The position numbers were made by a program, and so were the translations under genes. From Acidobacteriota bacterium (GTDB taxonomy: Bacteria; Acidobacteriota; Aminicenantia; Aminicenantales; Aminicenantaceae), in assembly GCA_030669585.1 (NCBI GenBank), contig DAOVDI010000018.1, positions 1-33,605 on the forward strand: a stretch of DNA of 33,605 nt. The letters run 5' to 3'. The number at the start of each line of letters is the position of its first letter. The first letter of the stretch is position 1. This document shows positions 16,723 to 24,246 of this stretch, in pieces. Under the pieces are notes generated by a model, which was not told the DNA's origin, ran no database searches, and was given only the letters and a program-made list of their open reading frames with translations.

Positions 16723-19700
16723 ATGACTGATAATCACATTAAAAGGCTGCAAAAAGCACATGAGATTTCAGGGGAGTTCAACTTTGAGATCGTAGAACTT
16801 GAAAAGGGATATGCAAACAGAACACTAAGGATCGATCTTGACAAAAATGAGATCAAATCCCTGCCAGTTACTCAGCAGATGAAAGACCTCTGGGTCGGTG
16901 GAAAGGGTTTTGATCTATGGCTTATGTTCCATGAGATCAATAAAAATACAAAATGGAGCAACCATGAGAATCCGATCTGTTTTTCCTCCGGTCCTCTCGG
17001 AGGAACAACTTCATTTCCAGGGTCAGGAAAAACGATCGTAACAACGATCTCACCACTTACGCATTCAATAATGGACTGCAATGTAGGCGGCTACTTCGGA
17101 CCGTTTCTGAAATTTGCCGGGTATGATGCTTTATGTATTGTAGGAAAGGCCGAAAATGAAACAATCATCTACATCGATGCCGTGAAAGGCAAAATCACCA
17201 TTGAAAAAGCCCCTCTTGAAAGTATTGATTCTCATCTTATTGCTGAAGATCTAACAAAAATGTACGCAGATGATGAACTTGACAAGAAAAATATTGCCGT
17301 AGTTTCTGCGGGAAGAGGCGCTCAGCATACAAGAATGGGAGTGTTGAATTTTTCTTTTTGGGATTGGAGAAGAAATGTTACACGTCTTAAGCAGGCTGGA
17401 AGAGGAGGTATCGGCACTGTATTCAGAGACAAAAAACTAAAGGCCCTGGTTATAAAAAACAGGGATATCACTCCTGCGTGGAGAGTTGAAAAGAACAAAG
17501 TTGCCAAACTGGTTACTCCAAAAAAAATATCCTTTATCACCTCTAAACACGAGATCGAAGAAATTGAAGAAATAATAAAAAAGTGGCATTACGACCCGGA
17601 TTATGCGATTGAGATGATGCAGGACATTCAGGAACGCTTCCGTCATATTCCCAAAACAGCTATCGAAGAACTAAATAAAAAAACAGGGACACCAAAGGCA
17701 TATCTTTATCATATTGCCACCTTCTACAAAAGCCTGAGTCTTGAACCCAAAGGCGAGAAGATCATTCAGGTATGTGTCGGCACTGCCTGTCATGTTAAAG
17801 GGTCGGCAAAGATCCTTGATTCATTTGAGCGTGTTCTTGATATAAAAACAGGCGAAACGACAAAGGACAACAAATACAGCCTTGAAGCGGTAGCCTGTCT
17901 CGGCGCTTGCAGCATTGCTCCTGTTGTAAAAATCGGTGAAGAAGTATACGGCAATGTCCAGGCTAAAGATGTTGAAAGATTATTAAAGAAAAGCAGCAAA
18001 CAAAAAGACTCCGGAATCCAAAAAATCAAAGAACATAAAAAAGAATCAATTACGAAGTTGGAGAATAAAGACCTTGAAAAAATTGCCCTGCGGGAAAATA
18101 AATATCTTTCATCATACAAGAGCATGCTCATGGTATGCACCGGAACAGGGTGTGTTGCAGCTAAGGGTTTTAATATCCGGGATAAACTGATCAAAGTTAT
18201 TAAAGAGAAAAACCTTGATAATGATTATCTTGTAGTCAGCACAGGATGTAATGGTTTCTGCGCAGCCGGTCCGATCGTTGTCGTTCAGCCTGAAGGCATA
18301 TTTTATCAGAAGCTTAAAGAAGAGGACATCGAAGAACTCGTTGAGAGTCATCTTGTACATGGAAAACCTGTGGAAAAATTTATGCATAAAGATCCTGTTA
18401 CAGGTGATATTAACAAAACAATGGATGATATTGGTTTTTTCACCAAACAGCAGCTTATAGCCCTCAGGAATAAGGGGCTTATCGATCCGGAAAATATAGA
18501 TCATTATATTGCCCGCAATGGTTATAAAGCATTAAAAGAGATTCTTAGCGAACAAAATCCGGAAAGTATTATTAAAACTGTTATAGCCTCGGGGATCCGG
18601 GGGCGCGGCGGCGGCGGTTTCCCTGCAGGTGTCAAATGGGAATCAGGCCGTAAAGCCGCCATTGAAAGAGATGAAGAAATATTTGTAGTATGCAATGCCG
18701 ATGAAGGCGATCCCGGGGCCTATATGGACCGAAGTATCATCGAAACAGATCCCCATACAGTTTTAGAAGGAATGCTTATCGGCGCATTTGCCGTAGGCGC
18801 AAAACAGGGATATATCTATCTCAGAAAAGAATATCCTCTTGCCCTTGTCAGATTGAATAAAGCGATCGCCCAGGCTCGTGAATACGGATTTCTTGGGGAA
18901 AACATTCTCGACAGCGGCTTCAGCTTTGATATTCACGTTCACAGGGGCGCAGGCGCATTTGTATGCGGTGAATCCTCTGCTCTTATGGCTTCCATGTCAG
19001 GTCGCGCCGGGGAGCCGCGCGCAAAATATGTTCACAACGTGGAGTTCGGATTCCGTGACAAACCGACTGTCCTCAATAATGTTGAAACCTGGGCTAATAT
19101 TCCTGTGATCCTGGAAAAAGGCGCAGCATGGTTTGCTTCGATCGGAACCGGGGATGTAAGTGAGAATCCATGGGGCGGTTCATCAGGAACAAAAGTATTT
19201 TCTCTGGTGGGCGATATTCAAAATACCGGCCTTGTAGAAGTCCCCATGGGTATCAAACTCAGAGATATTATTGAAGATATCGGAGGCGGTATTCCGAATG
19301 GACGCAAATTCAAAGCCGTACAAACAGGAGGTCCATCCGGTGGATGTATTCCGGAAAGCAAACTTGATATGAAAGTTGATTTTGATTCCCTGACTAAAGC
19401 AGGCTCTATGATGGGTTCAGGCGGAATGATCGTTATGAATGACAGAACATGTATGGTTGATGTTGCCAGATACTTCATCAATTTTCTGGTTGATGAATCC
19501 TGCGGAAAATGTACACCCTGCAGAGAAGGACTCTATGCGCTTAATCACACATTAACAAGAATCTGTAATGGACAGGGAAAGGATGGTGATATTGAATTCT
19601 TGGAAGAGATTTCAAAAACAGTAATCGAAGCAAGTCTTTGTCAACTGGGAGGATCAGCGCCAAATCCTGTACTTAGCACGATCCGTTATTTTAGAGAAGA

Positions 19701-19929
19701 ATATGAAGAACACATAAAGGATAAAAAGTGCAGGGCAGGTGTATGTAAACCGCTGATCACATATAAGATAAATGACAGTTGTACCGGATGCACGATCTGC
19801 GCAAAACGCTGTCCTGCTGATGCGATTACAGGCAAACTCAAAGAGTTACATGTCATAAACGAGGAAAAGTGTATAAAATGCGGCATTTGTTATGAAGTTT
19901 GCAAATTTGACTCTGTGGAGGTGAACTGA
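16723..19929 (+). CDS. Fusion protein: AOR domain 1 + NuoE-like + NuoF-like + two ferredoxin motifs
   Basis: A polypeptide of 1068 residues. Residues ~25-250 match only domain 1 (pterin-binding) of tungsten aldehyde:ferredoxin oxidoreductases: GGYFGPFLKFAGYDAL and AGRGGIGTVFRDKKLKALVI align with GGYFGAELKFAGYDAI and AGRGGVGAVMGSKNLKAIAV of Pyrococcus AOR. Residues ~268-422 are a NuoE thioredoxin-like [2Fe-2S] domain (Cys351, 356, 392, 396). Residues ~460-545 are a second such domain (Cys472, 477, 509, 513) leading into NuoF: the FMN/NAD loop RGRGGGGFPAGVKW (627-639), CNADEGDPGAY, SLBB, and the [4Fe-4S] site CGKCTPC...C (927, 930, 933, 973). Two ferredoxin motifs end the protein (1020-1030, 1050-1060). 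AGGAG lies 9 nt before the ATG. It overlaps the next gene by 1 nt. Role inferred: NAD(H)- and ferredoxin-linked electron transfer to a tungstopterin site. Confidence 0.85.
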   Translation: MTDNHIKRLQKAHEISGEFNFEIVELEKGYANRTLRIDLDKNEIKSLPVTQQMKDLWVGGKGFDLWLMFHEINKNTKWSNHENPICFSSGPLGGTTSFPGSGKTIVTTISPLTHSIMDCNVGGYFGPFLKFAGYDALCIVGKAENETIIYIDAVKGKITIEKAPLESIDSHLIAEDLTKMYADDELDKKNIAVVSAGRGAQHTRMGVLNFSFWDWRRNVTRLKQAGRGGIGTVFRDKKLKALVIKNRDITPAWRVEKNKVAKLVTPKKISFITSKHEIEEIEEIIKKWHYDPDYAIEMMQDIQERFRHIPKTAIEELNKKTGTPKAYLYHIATFYKSLSLEPKGEKIIQVCVGTACHVKGSAKILDSFERVLDIKTGETTKDNKYSLEAVACLGACSIAPVVKIGEEVYGNVQAKDVERLLKKSSKQKDSGIQKIKEHKKESITKLENKDLEKIALRENKYLSSYKSMLMVCTGTGCVAAKGFNIRDKLIKVIKEKNLDNDYLVVSTGCNGFCAAGPIVVVQPEGIFYQKLKEEDIEELVESHLVHGKPVEKFMHKDPVTGDINKTMDDIGFFTKQQLIALRNKGLIDPENIDHYIARNGYKALKEILSEQNPESIIKTVIASGIRGRGGGGFPAGVKWESGRKAAIERDEEIFVVCNADEGDPGAYMDRSIIETDPHTVLEGMLIGAFAVGAKQGYIYLRKEYPLALVRLNKAIAQAREYGFLGENILDSGFSFDIHVHRGAGAFVCGESSALMASMSGRAGEPRAKYVHNVEFGFRDKPTVLNNVETWANIPVILEKGAAWFASIGTGDVSENPWGGSSGTKVFSLVGDIQNTGLVEVPMGIKLRDIIEDIGGGIPNGRKFKAVQTGGPSGGCIPESKLDMKVDFDSLTKAGSMMGSGGMIVMNDRTCMVDVARYFINFLVDESCGKCTPCREGLYALNHTLTRICNGQGKDGDIEFLEEISKTVIEASLCQLGGSAPNPVLSTIRYFREEYEEHIKDKKCRAGVCKPLITYKINDSCTGCTICAKRCPADAITGKLKELHVINEEKCIKCGICYEVCKFDSVEVN

Positions 19930-21929
19930 TGGAACCAAAAAAAATCGAGATCATCATCGATGGCAAAAAAGTTTCTGTTGTCAGAGACTCCTTCCTCCTC
20001 AATGCCATAAAGGCGCTGGACATCGACATCCCTGTTCTATGCCATCATAAAGATCTTACACCCAATGGAACCTGCAGGCTCTGTATATGTGAGATCGAAG
20101 TCAGAGGAAGGAAAAAGCTGGTAACATCGTGTAATTATCCTGTTCGCAGTGAGATCAAAGTTGAGACAAATTCGGGCCGGGTCAGGCAGCACCGAAAAGT
20201 TCTCGCAGAAATGTACCTTGGCAGATGGCCTAATGTTCCTGTAGTCAAAGAAGTGGCTGCAAAATGCGGCGTTACGGATGGATTAAGATTTAAAAGTGAT
20301 CTGACCGATGAAAATCCCAAAGCATGCATACTCTGCGGTCACTGCGTAAAAGCATGTGAGGAATTTATTCAGGAAAGGATCCTTGATTTTGCAGGAAGGG
20401 GTATTAAGAGACACCTCACAATGCCGTATGGCGAGGTTGATAAACACTGTGTGGGATGCACATCGTGCGCCTATGTCTGCCCAACAGGAGCAATAGAAAT
20501 AATAGATGACATGAACCATCCTTTAGACGCAAAAATGATCCGCAACTATGGGATGAAGATAAATGCTGAAATGGCAACCATTGATAAAGATCAGTGCGAT
20601 ATGCGGTCAGTAGGAACAGCCAACATCGTTGATGTCATGGACGCTTATGATCTTCTTCCTGTCCATAATTACAAATTCGGTTCTCATTCCGAAACAGAAA
20701 AAATCGGCACGAAGCTTTTTAAAAGGGAATATTATACACAGGGTATTTCCGACGGATGCTGGAAAGGCTGCTCGATGTCATGTGCCAAAACAGTTGACGG
20801 CTTTGAACTCATAACAGGTCCTTATAAAGGGCAAAAAGTCGTTGTTGACGGGCCGGAATATGAAACTGCGGCCGGAGCAGCTAATATGGGCTGCTTTGAT
20901 GCGGGTTTTCTCCTGGAATATAATTTCTACTGCGACACATATGGTGTAGATACAATCTCCGTGGCAACCTGCACTGCTTTTGTGATGGAAGCTTATGAAG
21001 CGGGTGTTATAAATAAAACCCACACAGGCGGAAAAGAACTGAAATTCGGCGCCAGCAATGAAGTTCTGGAAATACTTCATGAAATGGCCCGCGGTGAAGG
21101 ATTTGGTGTTGATGTCGGTCAGGGAATACGCTGGCTCAAGAAAAAGTGGATAAAGGAATACGGCGCTGATGCAGCATTCCTTCAGGATATCGGTATGGAA
21201 GTAAAAGGCCTGGAATATTCCGAATATGTCTGCAAAGAATCCCTGGCCCAGCAGGCCGGATATACAATGGCGGTAAAAGGACCCCAGCATGATGAGGCCT
21301 GGCTTATTTTTATGGACATGGTCAACAATCAGATCCCTTCATTTGAGGATAAAGCTGAGGCTCTTTATTACTATCCTTTGTGGCGTACCTGGTTCGGATT
21401 GATGGGGTTGTGTAAACTTATCTGGAACGACGTTGTTCCTGCCGATAACAGTCAATACCCCCCCCATGAAGCTGCAAAAGTGCCGGGTCATGTTGAGGAC
21501 TTTTTCAAGTTCTTTGAGGGGATGACCGGCATTGAACTGGATGAGAACAAAATGCTCGACCAGTCCGCCAGAGTTCACAATCTACAGAGGATTATGTGCC
21601 GAATGCTGGGATATGGAACCAGAAAAGATGATATGCCTCCGTTCAGGGCGCTCGGACCGGTGACCAAAGAGGAGTATGAATCACGCGCCGATCGATATTA
21701 TGATAAACAAATAAAGGAAAATGTCGGAGTTGATCCTGAAGGAAAAAACACAGAAGAGAAAATGGCAATTCTCCGCAAATTCAGGGAAGATCAATACAAT
21801 AAAGTTGTAGATGCCGCCTACAAAAAACGCGGATGGACGAATAACGGCGTTCCAAAGATCGAAAGACTTAAAGAACTGGGAATCGATCTCCCTGAGCTGG
21901 TAGAAATAGTCCGGAATGATCAGGAATGA
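19929..21929 (+). CDS. Fusion protein: NuoG-like [2Fe-2S]/ferredoxin part + AOR domains 2-3
   Basis: A 666-residue protein. Residues 1-80 are a NuoG/HydA-type [2Fe-2S] domain (Cys38, 49, 52, 68). The His-Cys [4Fe-4S] motif usual in NuoG is not seen. Two [4Fe-4S] motifs follow (133-143 and 174-184). From ~225 on, the sequence matches domains 2-3 of AOR: the cluster ligands CWKGCSMSC (277, 281, 285) and GLC (495), GPEYET (Glu310/312), CDTYGVDTIS (Asp336, Asp341), and a C-terminal WTNNGVPKIERLKELGI. Domain 1 is missing and is encoded in the preceding gene. Two usual AOR features are altered: the second pterin motif DxxGLC reads GLMGLC, and the region around catalytic His448 of Pyrococcus AOR reads LAQQAGY. 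GGAGGTGA lies 4 nt before the ATG, and a TGATG junction couples translation. The substrate is unknown. Confidence 0.85.
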   Translation: MEPKKIEIIIDGKKVSVVRDSFLLNAIKALDIDIPVLCHHKDLTPNGTCRLCICEIEVRGRKKLVTSCNYPVRSEIKVETNSGRVRQHRKVLAEMYLGRWPNVPVVKEVAAKCGVTDGLRFKSDLTDENPKACILCGHCVKACEEFIQERILDFAGRGIKRHLTMPYGEVDKHCVGCTSCAYVCPTGAIEIIDDMNHPLDAKMIRNYGMKINAEMATIDKDQCDMRSVGTANIVDVMDAYDLLPVHNYKFGSHSETEKIGTKLFKREYYTQGISDGCWKGCSMSCAKTVDGFELITGPYKGQKVVVDGPEYETAAGAANMGCFDAGFLLEYNFYCDTYGVDTISVATCTAFVMEAYEAGVINKTHTGGKELKFGASNEVLEILHEMARGEGFGVDVGQGIRWLKKKWIKEYGADAAFLQDIGMEVKGLEYSEYVCKESLAQQAGYTMAVKGPQHDEAWLIFMDMVNNQIPSFEDKAEALYYYPLWRTWFGLMGLCKLIWNDVVPADNSQYPPHEAAKVPGHVEDFFKFFEGMTGIELDENKMLDQSARVHNLQRIMCRMLGYGTRKDDMPPFRALGPVTKEEYESRADRYYDKQIKENVGVDPEGKNTEEKMAILRKFREDQYNKVVDAAYKKRGWTNNGVPKIERLKELGIDLPELVEIVRNDQE

Positions 21930-21935
21930 TCAAAC

Positions 21936-23081
21936 TTATTTACGGTTTACCATTCGGTAGAGGAAACTCGAATGTAATTCGATTGCATCCTCTGGGCACA
22001 TCTCATGACAGCAGTAGCAGCGGATACATTTTTTTTTGTTTATCTGAGCAAAATTATTATCAACAGAAATAACCTTCACGGGGCAGGCATCACGACAAAT
22101 ACCGCAAGCCGTACATTTATTTTTCATTATTTCAGGCCGGACAGTGATCCAATTCTTAAACAGTGGAATCAAGACTGACAGAGCAAAAGAACTGGCTCCG
22201 GCATTCAGTGTAGCGGGCAGCTTGAAATCAGGAATACAAAGATCTGATTTATCGACTCCGATAACCTCTACTTGTTCAAAATGATTGGGATACAGGCCGC
22301 ATTTTTCTGCTTCGATCAACAGTGGATTATTTTTCCTGTCAAGGCCCATAATTTCACCGGCAACAATATCCAGTGCAAGCGGGCTTCTTGACGCAAGTAA
22401 TAAACCGATATGGCGCGGCGCGCCATGCTGCGGCCCGTTCCCTTCCATACCGATCACAGCATCCATTATAGATATTCGGGGAGAAACATATTCTGACAGG
22501 TCAAGGCACATACTTGTAAAATTGCGCACATCCTGGAGTTTTGCATGATAGCCTGTTTTTTTAATTCCAGGAATAACACCTAAACTGTTTTTAACAGCGC
22601 CTGTCATACTCATGAAACCATGCGTTTTCAGCTTACACAAGTTAAATACACCATCAGCCTGGATAACCGGAGTGATAACCTCAAAGCGCTTTATCAAATT
22701 CCCCTCAGGAAAGGAAACCGTTTGCCAGGTAGTATCAAGATTCACCTCGATTCCAGACTCATCAGCAACTTCAGACATCCCACACGTGCTGTACACTTTA
22801 TCCAGCGTCTTTTTGTTATACGGAAAGGCAGAGCCCGGGCTGTCAACAATAATGGGGCTGGCTCCAACGCTTTTAGTCAGCCTCCCTACCGCAGCCACAA
22901 CTGCAGGATGGGTAGTAACGGCTTTCTCCGGCTTTTTGGGTACAAGAAGGTTTGGCTTCAGGACAATTTTTTCTCCGGCCTTAGCAAATTGACCCATTCC
23001 ACCCATCATTGACAGTAACATGTCCATCTTTTCATCGACTTGTTTATAGTCTGAACACTTGACAACATAAACTTTGTTCAT
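21936..23081 (-). CDS. DUF362 protein with two C-terminal [4Fe-4S] motifs
   Basis: A 381-residue protein. Residues ~35-290 form a DUF362 domain (IVLKPNLLVPKKPEKAVTTHP, DGVFNLCKLKTHGFMSMTGA, VKNSLGVIPG, LDIVAGEIMGLD). The C-terminus has two ferredoxin motifs (CTACGICRDACPV and CIRCYCCHEMCPE). Such proteins are common in anaerobes and presumed to be redox proteins; the function of DUF362 is not established. The gene converges on the AOR-containing gene with only 6 nt between the stops and shares a divergent promoter region with the thiF-like gene. Its membership of the same functional unit is possible but not shown. Confidence 0.85.
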   Translation of the reverse strand: MNKVYVVKCSDYKQVDEKMDMLLSMMGGMGQFAKAGEKIVLKPNLLVPKKPEKAVTTHPAVVAAVGRLTKSVGASPIIVDSPGSAFPYNKKTLDKVYSTCGMSEVADESGIEVNLDTTWQTVSFPEGNLIKRFEVITPVIQADGVFNLCKLKTHGFMSMTGAVKNSLGVIPGIKKTGYHAKLQDVRNFTSMCLDLSEYVSPRISIMDAVIGMEGNGPQHGAPRHIGLLLASRSPLALDIVAGEIMGLDRKNNPLLIEAEKCGLYPNHFEQVEVIGVDKSDLCIPDFKLPATLNAGASSFALSVLIPLFKNWITVRPEIMKNKCTACGICRDACPVKVISVDNNFAQINKKKCIRCYCCHEMCPEDAIELHSSFLYRMVNRK

Positions 23082-23137
23082 TAATTTTTTTCTTCTTATC
23101 TACAAGCCGTATTTTATATTATGTTATTGAATGATTA

Positions 23138-23166
23138 TTGTCATTTTTTTTAAAAGGTACTATTAT
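23138..23166 (+). promoter_or_regulatory. Promoter of the thiF-like gene, leaderless
   Basis: TTGTCA (23138-23143), a 17-bp spacer and TATTAT (23161-23166). The -10 ends 6 nt before the ATG at 23173, so the mRNA should begin at or within 1-2 nt of the start codon. The complement of the -35 (TGACAA) could serve the divergent DUF362 gene. Confidence 0.6.
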
Positions 23167-23172
23167 CCAATT

Positions 23173-23778
23173 ATGGCAAAAAACAACAAGCTTTTTGAAA
23201 GGAATGTTCCCGGTTCAACTGCAATTCTCCAGAAATCCGTGGTTGCCATTGCAGGATGCGGCGGGCTTGGTTCAAACGCGGCGGTGGCCCTGGTCCGGGC
23301 GGGAATAGGGAAACTCATAATTGCAGATCCTGATATAGTGGAGGAATCCAATCTTAACAGGCAGTATTATTTCCAATCAGATGTGGGGCAAAAAAAAGTG
23401 GACGCGCTTACAGCGCATCTTAAGGCCATAAATCCCGAGGTCATTATTGATGCTTATGACAAAAAAATTTCCCGGGACGATATTTCAGAGATCTTTAGAG
23501 AGGCGAATCTTTTAATAGAAGCATTTGACAGAGCTGAAAATAAACTGTGGCTGATCGAAGCATGGTGTAAAGCTTTCCCGGAAAGAGCAATTATCTGTGC
23601 CAGTGGAATCTCCGGGCTTGGAAATACAGATGAACTAAGAATAAGAAGGGCAGGACATATTTACTTTTGTGGTGACGAAAAAACCGATATGAGCATGGGA
23701 TTGTGCTCAGCAAGGGTTGCTGTTGTTGCAAATATGCAGGCCAATATCGCGATAGAGATTCTTACAAAAAAAGGTTAA
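23173..23778 (+). CDS. ThiF/MoeB/HesA-family adenylyltransferase (ThiF family 2 type)
   Basis: A 201-residue E1-like enzyme that adenylates the C-terminal Gly-Gly of a ubiquitin-like sulfur carrier. Visible are the nucleotide-binding GCGGLGSNAA and the conserved DPDIVEESNLNRQYYF segment, and the short C-terminus ends soon after GLCSARVAVVANMQAN. The zinc CxxC pairs and rhodanese domain of longer MoeB/ThiF proteins are absent, which fits the short ThiF family 2. I chose ATG 23173 over an upstream ATG at 23131 that lies before the -35 box. The carrier protein gene follows after 5 nt. No other thiamine genes are present, so a role in tungsto/molybdopterin synthesis for the nearby AOR is equally possible. 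Confidence 0.85.
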   Translation: MAKNNKLFERNVPGSTAILQKSVVAIAGCGGLGSNAAVALVRAGIGKLIIADPDIVEESNLNRQYYFQSDVGQKKVDALTAHLKAINPEVIIDAYDKKISRDDISEIFREANLLIEAFDRAENKLWLIEAWCKAFPERAIICASGISGLGNTDELRIRRAGHIYFCGDEKTDMSMGLCSARVAVVANMQANIAIEILTKKG

Positions 23779-23783
23779 AAAAC

Positions 23784-23984
23784 GTGCTGAAGATCAACAA
23801 CAGAGACAAAATCGAATGGAACAAGGGTATGACCGTAAGGGATGTCCTGAACCGGATGAAATACAGCTACAGCCTTATAACTGTTACGGTTAATGGAGAA
23901 CTCGTCTTAAAAGAAGATTATGATTCTTATAAGGTTCCGGAAAAGGCAGACGTGATTGTTTTTCATCTCGCCCATGGCGGGTAA
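23784..23984 (+). CDS. ThiS/MoaD-like sulfur carrier
   Basis: A 66-residue ubiquitin-like protein ending in Gly-Gly (HLAHGG), the residue pair that is adenylated and thiocarboxylated by ThiF/MoeB-type enzymes. VTVNGELVLKEDYDSYKVPEKADV matches the ThiS/MoaD core. The GTG start at 23784 is supported by AAGG 9 nt upstream. It is coupled to the thiF-like gene 5 nt before it. Whether it feeds thiazole (ThiS) or pterin dithiolene (MoaD) synthesis cannot be decided; AOR-type enzymes often have MoaD-like genes beside them, and one lies 1.2 kb away here. Confidence 0.82.
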   Translation: MLKINNRDKIEWNKGMTVRDVLNRMKYSYSLITVTVNGELVLKEDYDSYKVPEKADVIVFHLAHGG

Positions 23985-23986
23985 AA

Positions 23987-24240
23987 CCTGGATTATTCAC
24001 GGGCCGAGGTTGCCGTAGCTGCGAGGAGTGGTTCGTGAAGCTGTATTCATATACTGCGAACGGAACACGACGAAGCCACTGCGGTAAGATCGGCTTGCCC
24101 GGAGGGGAAAAAAGGGCCGATGATTAATGGGAAGCAGTCATAGAACAATAGCCCATTCTTGCTTCTGAGTACAATCAGAGTGAGAAGTCAACAAAAAAAA
24201 AGAAACATGGGTATCGGCCATTTTTTATGAATAATCCAGG
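23987..24240. mobile_element. 254-bp MITE-like element with perfect 13-bp terminal inverted repeats
   Basis: The stretch begins with CCTGGATTATTCA (23987-23999) and ends with the exact reverse complement TGAATAATCCAGG (24228-24240). It fills the gap between the ThiS-like gene and rarA. Inside there is no open frame of note. There is GC-rich, possibly structured sequence near the left end (GAGTGGTTCGTG at about 24026 with CACGACGAAGCCACT at about 24068) and A-rich and T-rich stretches near the right end. Flanks (AAAA and AAGG) give no clear target duplication. The end sequence reminds me of IS1380-type termini, but this is from memory and unchecked. Confidence 0.7.
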
Positions 24241-24246
24241 AAGGAG

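Noticed and set aside
20778-21290. 170-residue open frame on the minus strand within the second AOR gene
   Set aside because: It is antisense to well-conserved AOR domain sequence and has no ribosome site or family resemblance.
23173-23984. Firm assignment as thiamine genes thiF/thiS
   Set aside because: No thiazole synthase genes are present, and the AOR locus offers an equally good reason for a sulfur carrier.
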